Assembly (NCBI GenBank): GCA_947167535.1 | Contig: CAMVIL010000024.1 | Location: 1 to 10,013, forward strand | Reading direction: 5' to 3' | DNA length: 10,013 nucleotides | Source: an uncultured Ruminococcus sp. | GTDB taxonomy: Bacteria; Bacillota; Clostridia; Oscillospirales; Ruminococcaceae | Part shown: positions 4,576-10,013 of the stretch, one piece after another | Layout: the number at the start of each line of letters is the position of its first letter | Numbering within the stretch: position 1 is the stretch's first letter | Program-made: the position numbers and the translations under genes | The notes under the pieces: generated by a model | The model's database searches: none | Told to the model about the DNA's origin: nothing | Seen by the model: the letters and a program-made list of their open reading frames with translations, nothing else

Positions 4576-7485
4576 TCACTTTTTCTTCTTTCTGAAACGC
4601 TTTTCAAAGCCCGTCCGCGGCAGGAAATTCCGCAGGTCGGGCACGGCAAGGTCGTACAGATACTCCCCCGCCTGATGCTCTTCCATCATCGGCGTCGCGT
4701 AAAACCGCTCCACACTCTGATACCCCGTCGGCACGAAAATCGCTACGTCAAACCCGATGAGGTTGAGGTACGCCGCGATCACCGCGTCCTCAAAGCTCGC
4801 CTGCGATTCTCCCGACTGGATGTAAATGAGCTTCGGATTGCACTTCGTAAAGTCGAAATTCTGTATCATGCGGACAATGTACTCGTCCATGCAGAGCACC
4901 GTCGCCACTACACGGAACTCCACGCCGCTTCCCGAGAACATTCCCCGTATCACACGGCTGTCAAGCAGCTGCTGGAGCTTGTCCAGCATATACTTCTGGG
5001 TCTCGGGACGCAGGTAGCGGTAGCGGAATGCGGGGTCGGAAAGCACCGCCTCGCGCCTCAGCACTCCCCTGTCGAGGAACCGCCTGCAGGCGTATTCCAT
5101 GTCGCTCTCCTGCGAAGCGTAGGGTGCGCGGGATATCAGCACCGTGTCGGGAGTCATCATGTAGAAGATGCTCTCCCAGTACTCGTCGATGTCGCCGTCC
5201 TTCACGCCGGATATTTTCGAGAAAACCACAGGCATACTGACGGTGTCGCAGTCAATGCTGAAATTCGGACGGTATTTGAGCTCCTCTTTCCAGAAAATGC
5301 CTATCTCCTCGTACATGGTTTTGAGGGTGATGGAGTTTGCCTTGGTGTACTGTCTGTCGCGGTAGAGTCCCGAGTCCTCGTAGAGCAGGGAATCAAGCTC
5401 CCGCTCGGCGTGGTACGCCGCGGTTCCGACTCTCGCCATCGACGGGTCGGTGGGGAAGCGGTCGGTCTCGAGGAAGTCGGTGTGTTCCTCTGTGGCAAGC
5501 CTCGGGTCGGCAAGACAGCACTTCATGTCGTAGGCGGGCACCAGCGTCAGCACGTCTGTCGGCAGGTCAGCCAGCAGGCGCAGGAAGAGTGCCTCCTGCG
5601 GAGTCGTGACGCTGCCCATAAAGATGAACGCCCCCACCTGCGGCATCTGCCACGCGGGGAAGAGTTCGGTCATGTAGCGTCTGAGCCAGCAGACGATGTC
5701 CACCGCCTCGCCGCGGAGCTCTCTGAGTCCCACCTCGGCGGCTCGCTGAGTCATAAGCTGAGTGAAGCTGTGCGCCATCAGCCATTGCAGACCGGGGTGC
5801 AGACCGTACTGTATCTTCGCCGCCATCTCGGAGACCAGCTGTTCGGCGCTCTCGTAGGTGCCGCCGCGCAGGGTCATCTTCTCGGAGTTGGCAGGCTCGG
5901 GGATACTGCCGCTGACAGCAACTACGCCGCGGCCGTCCCGTTTGAGTCCCGAATATACGTCGTAGAGGTCTTGGAGATAGGTGCCCCTGTCCTCGACGCC
6001 GTGGACTCTCATAAAAATGTTGTAGAATCTTCTGTGGTCGCCGCCGCGCTGAGCAGGCGGTACGGCGATGCTTTCAAGCGCCCCTGCCGTCGTCCACTGG
6101 TTGGTGCAGGCGCTGTATATGAACGCCCGACCCTCGCGGTAGCGGCGGAGCGGCGCTTCCGCCGGCGCCTGCCGTTCTTCGGCGCGTCCGTCGCGGAGCG
6201 CTTTAAGGCTGAACCCCTCGGGGAACCCGCGCATCCCCGCGATGACCAGCGTATCGGATATCTCCGAAGCGGGGTCAGCGGCAAGGTATTTTTCCTCGCC
6301 GTCGTAGAGCAGCAGCACAACGTCACAGCCCGCGTCGGACATGAGGTTGAGCATCATCAGCTCGTCAAGGTCGGGAGCGCCCTCGCAGAGTATCTTAGGC
6401 AGATCCTCCTCGCCGAGGTGTCTGACGGGGTTCTTGAAGTCGCGGTATATCCAGCACATGAACTTGATGAAGCTGTTTCTCAGCTGTGTCTCTGAAAGTC
6501 CGCGTGCCGACATTATATTTATGGTATTGTACACCGACCGCGCAAGCCTTCTGCGGCGGACGGGTTCAAGCTTCGGGAGCCAGTTGACCATACTGCGGAC
6601 GAAGAAATCCTCCGAGGTATGGAAAGCCCTGCCGATAGTATTCTCGTAATGCAGTAGCGCCTCGTTATCGGGGGGCGGGAGCTTGGAGTCTATCACAAGG
6701 CCCCGCGCCTCTGCCGCCTCGCAGAAACTGCTGACAAAGCGTCCTATCTCTGAATTGTAGCCGCTTATGCGGTAAAAGTAGACGTTAGCCCCTGCCCGCT
6801 TGGTGCGGTTCTTGAAGAAGTCGTCCAGCTGCATAAGGCGGGTGTGTTCGTATATCTCGGGCTCGGCGCGGAACCTGTCCACGGGGGCAGGCTCAGGCTT
6901 TTTGGGCGCGTCCTGCGGAGGGGGAGTATAGGGGGGAGCGTTTCGCGCACGGCGGTTGCGTTCATCGGTGTAGCGTTCGCCGTTGTAGTAGCCCTGAGGG
7001 TTATTATGCACGGGAGCGCCGCGCATAAGTGGAGTAGCGTTTCTCTTGATACCGAAATCCTGATCGTGAGTCTGAACGAAGCTGCCGTTCTGCGGGGGGA
7101 TATATCCCGACACGCCGTCGGCGAGCCTCGAGGGGTCGGAGCCGTAATCGTGAGCTATCTGCTGGCGGAGGTTATTGTCTATCATATTGGTGACGGCGTC
7201 AAGTCGAACGAGGTACTCGCGTCTGACGGCGAGGGACTTGATAAACGCCACCAGCCAACCGCCGAGGGCAATCGCCAGCGTGACCTTAGACAGCCCGAAG
7301 ATGAGCGGCACGCCGAACTCCAGCGCCGACACACCCAGACCCTCTGCTATCCATCTATTCATTTTTGCCTTTGCGCCCGCGAACATCAGTGCGGGCCCGC
7401 TGAGACCCAGAGCAGAAGCGACGATCCAACCCGATTGTCTGCGCTCCCAGTCCTTTCCGCGCGGGGTAATAGAAGTCTCACGCAT
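4576..7485 (-). CDS. Large membrane-anchored YceG-like protein with three repeat units
   Basis: A 969-residue protein I assign to the YceG type (the Bacillus protein encoded beside TerC- and TelA-family genes, called a component of a putative biosynthetic module; activity unknown). Residues 20-38 and about 57-83 are hydrophobic and probably anchor it, with the bulk cytoplasmic. Residues 130-205 are Pro/Asn/Arg-rich and disordered. Three similar alpha/beta units follow, at about 235-405, 487-662 and 752-932. Each opens with a [RK][IV]xG motif (RISGYN, RVHGVED, KISGVKD) and closes with a hydrophobic strand, a helix and a second strand (GCDVVLLLYD, LPTDVLTLVPAYD, GFDVAIFVPTGYQ); units 1 and 2 then share LAADP/CLADP. 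The C-terminus is basic (RFRKKKK). The usual YceG is about half this length, so the N-terminal half is extra. Start ATG at 7485 has AAAGGAG seven bases upstream. First gene of the operon behind a consensus promoter. The family call rests on context and remembered motifs. Confidence 0.7.
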   Translation of the reverse strand: MRETSITPRGKDWERRQSGWIVASALGLSGPALMFAGAKAKMNRWIAEGLGVSALEFGVPLIFGLSKVTLAIALGGWLVAFIKSLAVRREYLVRLDAVTNMIDNNLRQQIAHDYGSDPSRLADGVSGYIPPQNGSFVQTHDQDFGIKRNATPLMRGAPVHNNPQGYYNGERYTDERNRRARNAPPYTPPPQDAPKKPEPAPVDRFRAEPEIYEHTRLMQLDDFFKNRTKRAGANVYFYRISGYNSEIGRFVSSFCEAAEARGLVIDSKLPPPDNEALLHYENTIGRAFHTSEDFFVRSMVNWLPKLEPVRRRRLARSVYNTINIMSARGLSETQLRNSFIKFMCWIYRDFKNPVRHLGEEDLPKILCEGAPDLDELMMLNLMSDAGCDVVLLLYDGEEKYLAADPASEISDTLVIAGMRGFPEGFSLKALRDGRAEERQAPAEAPLRRYREGRAFIYSACTNQWTTAGALESIAVPPAQRGGDHRRFYNIFMRVHGVEDRGTYLQDLYDVYSGLKRDGRGVVAVSGSIPEPANSEKMTLRGGTYESAEQLVSEMAAKIQYGLHPGLQWLMAHSFTQLMTQRAAEVGLRELRGEAVDIVCWLRRYMTELFPAWQMPQVGAFIFMGSVTTPQEALFLRLLADLPTDVLTLVPAYDMKCCLADPRLATEEHTDFLETDRFPTDPSMARVGTAAYHAERELDSLLYEDSGLYRDRQYTKANSITLKTMYEEIGIFWKEELKYRPNFSIDCDTVSMPVVFSKISGVKDGDIDEYWESIFYMMTPDTVLISRAPYASQESDMEYACRRFLDRGVLRREAVLSDPAFRYRYLRPETQKYMLDKLQQLLDSRVIRGMFSGSGVEFRVVATVLCMDEYIVRMIQNFDFTKCNPKLIYIQSGESQASFEDAVIAAYLNLIGFDVAIFVPTGYQSVERFYATPMMEEHQAGEYLYDLAVPDLRNFLPRTGFEKRFRKKKK

Positions 7486-7539
7486 AAGAATGCTCCTTTA
7501 CGAATGATACCGCTTCCCGCAGTATTTCCACACATAATA

Positions 7540-7568
7540 ATTATATCATACCCGATTTGCGTTGTCAA
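7540..7568 (-). promoter_or_regulatory. Perfect-consensus sigma-A promoter of the YceG-flavodoxin-TelA operon
   Basis: On the minus strand TTGACA (7568-7563) and TATAAT (7545-7540) are both exact consensus and separated by 17 bases. The spacer ends in TGA, giving an extended -10 (TGnTATAAT). The bases just upstream (GTATTTTAATA) are AT-rich and could act as an UP element. The start point is expected near 7533, giving a leader of about 48 bases before the ATG at 7485. Nothing like a riboswitch is visible in that short leader. Confidence 0.88.
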
Positions 7569-7618
7569 TATTAAAATACGTGGTATCGTGAACCTGTGGG
7601 GGTTGTCCACGGTACAGC

Positions 7619-7644
7619 AAAACCCCGAAGTTTGCACCTCGGGG
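7619..7644 (-). terminator. Intrinsic terminator of the DAHP synthase gene
   Basis: On the minus strand CCCCGAGGT (7644-7636) pairs with ACTTCGGGG (7631-7623), 9 bp with one wobble pair, around a GCAA tetraloop, and is followed by TTTT. It starts 15 bases after the DAHP synthase stop at 7660 and ends about 50 bases before the -35 of the next operon, so the two units are transcriptionally separated. Confidence 0.85.
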
Positions 7645-7659
7645 CTCTTTGTTATTCTC

Positions 7660-8700
7660 TTACATTCCTGCCAGTATGTCAGCCAGCTCGTATATCAGCT
7701 TCTCCGACTTCTCCCAGCCGAGACAGGGATCCGTGATCGACTTTCCGTAACAGCCCTCACCGATCTTCTGAGCGCCGTCCTCAATGTAGCTCTCGATCAT
7801 CAAGCCCTTCACCAGCTTGTGAATGTCCTCCGAATGCTTCATCGAATGCAGTACTTCTTTAGCTATGCGTATCTGCTCGATGTACTGCTTGCCCGAGTTC
7901 GCGTGGTTGCAGTCGATGACCGCCGCGGGATTCTGGAACTCGCGCTTAGCATAAAGGTCGCTCAGCGCTCTCAGATCCTCGTAGTGGTAGTTCGGCAGCG
8001 AGGTGCCCTGCTTGTTCACGTAGCCGCGCATGATTACGTGGGACAGCGGGTTGCCCTTGGTGTGGACTTCCCAGCCGCGGTAGAGGAAGGTGTGCTGCGC
8101 CTGCGCCGCAACAAGGGAGTTCATCATAACGCTGAGGTCGCCGCCCGTGGGGTTCTTCATGCCGACAGGGATGGACAGTCCGCTGGCGGTGAGTCTGTGC
8201 TGCTGGTCTTCCACCGAACGCGCACCGATGGCTACGTAGGAGAGTATGTCGCTGAGGTAGCGGTGGTTCTCGGGGTAGAGCATCTCGTCGGCGCAGGTCA
8301 GACCTGTCTCGGCGACGGCGCGGGTGTGCATATCGCGGATGGCGATGAGACCCTCAAGCATATCCTCTTTCTTGTTGGGGTCGGGCTGGTGAACCATGCC
8401 CTTGTAGCCCTCGCCGGTGGTGCGGGGCTTGTTGGTGTAGATCCTCGGGATTATGATGATCTGATCCTTTACCTTGTCGGCAACTTTCGCCAGCCTGCCG
8501 ACATAGTCCAGCACCGCGTCCTCGCGGTCAGCTGAGCAGGGTCCGATGATGAGCAGGAACTTGTCCGACTCGCCTGTGAAGACCTCTGCGATCTCCTTGT
8601 CGCGGCGTTCCTTTATGGCCTTGACTTCCTCCGACACGGGGAAGCGCTCCTTGATGTCCTTGGGGACAGGGAGCTTTCTGATGAATTCCATGTTGTTCAT
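7660..8700 (-). CDS. aroG: 3-deoxy-7-phosphoheptulonate (DAHP) synthase, class I, AroFGH type
   Basis: Cytoplasmic enzyme that condenses phosphoenolpyruvate with erythrose 4-phosphate, the first step of the shikimate pathway. The 346 residues match the E. coli AroF/G/H length. The active site is complete. Metal ligands are C55 (IIGPCSADRED), H266 (DCNHANSGK), E303 (MIES) and D324 (SITDPCLGW). Substrate contacts are K91 and R93 in KPRTT, R161 in GARSVEDQQHR, K182 in GMKNPTGGD and R225 in VIMRG. The N-terminal extension before residue 48 is the part that, in AroFGH enzymes, helps form the amino-acid feedback site. Which amino acid inhibits it cannot be read, so the symbol marks the family, not the isozyme. 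Start ATG at 8700 has AAAGGA 11 bases upstream. It has its own terminator. The 127-bp gap upstream holds a hairpin but no clear promoter or Trp/Phe/Tyr leader peptide. It is not clustered with other aromatic genes here. Confidence 0.95.
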   Translation of the reverse strand: MNNMEFIRKLPVPKDIKERFPVSEEVKAIKERRDKEIAEVFTGESDKFLLIIGPCSADREDAVLDYVGRLAKVADKVKDQIIIIPRIYTNKPRTTGEGYKGMVHQPDPNKKEDMLEGLIAIRDMHTRAVAETGLTCADEMLYPENHRYLSDILSYVAIGARSVEDQQHRLTASGLSIPVGMKNPTGGDLSVMMNSLVAAQAQHTFLYRGWEVHTKGNPLSHVIMRGYVNKQGTSLPNYHYEDLRALSDLYAKREFQNPAAVIDCNHANSGKQYIEQIRIAKEVLHSMKHSEDIHKLVKGLMIESYIEDGAQKIGEGCYGKSITDPCLGWEKSEKLIYELADILAGM

Positions 8701-8773
8701 TTTACATACTTTCCTTTCGTATTTGATTGTTGTTTTACGATTTCAAGCAGTAAAGCGTTATGCCGTTAATTTC

Positions 8774-8794
8774 AGCGCGGAGCCTGTCCGCGCC
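8774..8794 (-). other. GC-rich hairpin downstream of the glycosidase-like gene
   Basis: GCGCGGA (minus 8793-8787) pairs perfectly with TCCGCGC (8781-8775), extended by one G-U pair, with a five-base loop. It lies 34 bases after the stop at 8828 and 73 bases before the DAHP synthase start. The transcript continues with GAAATTAACGG, so there is no U tract; the T run sits before the stem instead. It could be a factor-dependent terminator, a processing or stability element, or part of the DAHP synthase leader. The rest of the 8701-8827 gap shows no clear promoter. Confidence 0.4.
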
Positions 8795-8827
8795 GAAAAA
8801 ATACTGTCTTGATGTCTGTCAGGCTTA

Positions 8828-10013
8828 TCACAGCTCCACAGGCTCGAACCTGATACGGATATCTGGGAGCTTCTCGACGGTGGACCAGCTGTTGAGCAGA
8901 CCGTCCTCGACAGACAGGTCGTTCTCGCCCGATGCGGGGGGCGCGAAGATGCGCAGGGTCAGGTCAGCCTCGCCCTCGAGAGGCTTCTCGAAGAAGGCGC
9001 TCATAAGGTCGATGGTGCGCGCCTTGGGGCTCTTGTAGAACCACTTGCCGTTTATCTCCATCATGAGGTTGGAGTCGTCGTCGAAGGTGACCTCGCAGAA
9101 GTGAGGGTTCTTCTCAAAGTGCAGAGGTATCTCGATGCCCTCGGCGTCCTCGGAACCGCCCCAGCGGAGCTTCACGGGGAACTGCAGCTCTTCGCCTCTG
9201 GTCATGGACGGCTTGAAGAAATCGTCGTGGATTATCTCCTTGTAGGTCTGCATCAGCGGCTGTTCGATGCCGCAGTCGGAGTAGTTGGGGTCTTCTATCT
9301 CAAGACCCAGTCTGCCGCGGTCACGGAACTGATACATCGTGAACGCGTTGAACCAGCCCTCCTCGGGGTCGGCTTTCAGCATATCGCAGAACTCCTTCAC
9401 CATAGCCGCCTGATCGTAGGGGCCGGTAACGTCGCCGTCGGCGTTGAGCTCGCTCATTACCATCGGCTTTTCCACGCCGCCGTTGAGCTCTGTGAGGCGC
9501 TTGTAGGTGCGCTTGGTGAGGTCGTAGATGTCCTTTATCTTAGAGCGTCCGTGGGTGGTCTCAGAGGGCGTGTTGCCGCCCTGATTGCGCTCGGCAACGT
9601 CATAAGGCCAGCCCCAGTGCAGCGCGAAATACTTGTCTATGCTCCAGATGTCGGTGGTCTTGAAAGCGTCGAGGAACTCGTCCTCCATGACCAGCCTGCC
9701 CTTGCTGTCGTCTATCTCGCAGGCGCAGAGGACGGTGGTTACGTTGGGAGCGTACTCCTTGAGGATATTGTGGAAGCGGCAGTAGAACTGCGCTACCTCG
9801 GCGTAGGTCGCACGCTTTGTGAAGCTGAACCATGTGCCGGTAGCCTCGTGGTTTATTCTGAGCAGCATCCTGCCGAAGGGCTTCAGGTCCTTGGCGATGG
9901 CGATAAGGTGCTCGTCGGTGACATTGGGGTCGATGGTGAGGGTGAGGGTAACATCCTGGCCGTGGCGGCGGATATCCTGCATCTGCCGGAACACTTCGCC
10001 GTCGCGGCTGCCG
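8828..10013 (-). CDS. Clan GH-A-like glycoside hydrolase, 5'-truncated
   Basis: C-terminal 394 or so codons of a gene whose frame runs off the right edge; a GTG at 9994 is in frame but falls inside the barrel and is unlikely to be the start. Counting from that GTG, a TIM-barrel part covers about 1-255. LLRINHEATGTWFSF at 44-58 closely resembles the GH26 motif with the acid/base Glu after His (E50). YFALHWGWPYD is at 122-132, and a second strand-end Glu is E182 in KPMVMSELNADGD, the expected nucleophile position. A probable beta-sandwich follows at 265-388 (FPVKLRWGGSEDAEG, then EINGKWFYKSP). No dockerin, cell-wall anchor or C-terminal membrane segment is present, and the signal-peptide region is not in the window. 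The two Glu are consistent with a retaining beta-glycosidase such as a mannanase or glucanase, but the family and the substrate are uncertain. Confidence 0.6.
   Translation of the reverse strand, partial: GSRDGEVFRQMQDIRRHGQDVTLTLTIDPNVTDEHLIAIAKDLKPFGRMLLRINHEATGTWFSFTKRATYAEVAQFYCRFHNILKEYAPNVTTVLCACEIDDSKGRLVMEDEFLDAFKTTDIWSIDKYFALHWGWPYDVAERNQGGNTPSETTHGRSKIKDIYDLTKRTYKRLTELNGGVEKPMVMSELNADGDVTGPYDQAAMVKEFCDMLKADPEEGWFNAFTMYQFRDRGRLGLEIEDPNYSDCGIEQPLMQTYKEIIHDDFFKPSMTRGEELQFPVKLRWGGSEDAEGIEIPLHFEKNPHFCEVTFDDDSNLMMEINGKWFYKSPKARTIDLMSAFFEKPLEGEADLTLRIFAPPASGENDLSVEDGLLNSWSTVEKLPDIRIRFEPVEL

Noticed and set aside
3120..4595. Plus-strand open frame of 491 codons opposite the TelA and flavodoxin genes
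   Set aside because: It is a mirror of well-supported minus-strand genes with codon bias that removes stops from the opposite frame. Its translation is rich in Leu, Val, His and Arg without domain structure, and it has no plausible ribosome binding site.
4566..4649. Longer start for the flavodoxin giving an N-terminal CPTCGISC motif
   Set aside because: The extension overlaps the conserved end of the YceG-like gene by 74 bp and places residues before flavodoxin strand 1. The CxxC motif is a by-product of the other reading frame.
4675..6495. Plus-strand open frame of 606 codons opposite the YceG-like gene, and a similar one at 6844-8535 crossing a promoter and a terminator
   Set aside because: Both are antisense shadows. 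The second runs through the consensus promoter and the terminator of minus-strand genes and into the DAHP synthase, which is not compatible with a real gene.
8701..8707. ATG-TAA start-stop element directly before the DAHP synthase start, four bases after the Shine-Dalgarno
   Set aside because: It is only six bases long and A/T-rich, so it can arise by chance; nothing else points to translational control there.

Overview
The window reads as ordinary chromosomal DNA of a low-to-mid GC Firmicute, most probably a gut or rumen Clostridium relative such as Ruminococcus (Oscillospiraceae). The grounds are strong AGGAGG-type ribosome binding sites, a textbook sigma-A promoter, a YceG/TelA gene pair of the kind known from Firmicutes, an ECF sigma factor with a membrane partner, and a glycosidase-like gene. 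The genus is an inference. There is no IS element, prophage gene, CRISPR array, tRNA or rRNA.

Layout. The plus strand carries only the 3' part of a TtcA-type tRNA thiolation enzyme (3-671), closed by a hairpin terminator that can also serve the convergent gene. Everything else is on the minus strand, read here from right to left. A partial clan GH-A-like glycosidase (10013-8828) is followed, after a 127-bp gap, by a class I DAHP synthase (8700-7660) with its own terminator. Next is a well-delimited transcription unit: a perfect-consensus promoter (7568-7540), a 969-residue membrane-anchored YceG-like protein (7485-4576), a small flavodoxin (4565-4077) and a TelA-family protein (4061-2901), ending at a hairpin at 2870-2829. 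After a 343-bp non-coding stretch rich in dyads come an ECF sigma factor (2557-1994) and a one-TM anti-sigma-like protein (1977-745).

How the genes may work together. YceG and TelA are neighbours in the Bacillus yceC-yceH (Ter-type) stress cluster. Here a flavodoxin is inserted between them with gaps of 10 and 15 bp, and the YceG-like protein has an N-terminal membrane anchor and what looks like three copies of one alpha/beta unit. This cassette is the most interesting part of the window. The sigma/anti-sigma pair downstream is a separate cell-envelope-type signalling module; a link between it and the cassette is conceivable but not shown. The DAHP synthase (entry to aromatic amino acid synthesis) and the tRNA enzyme are housekeeping genes.
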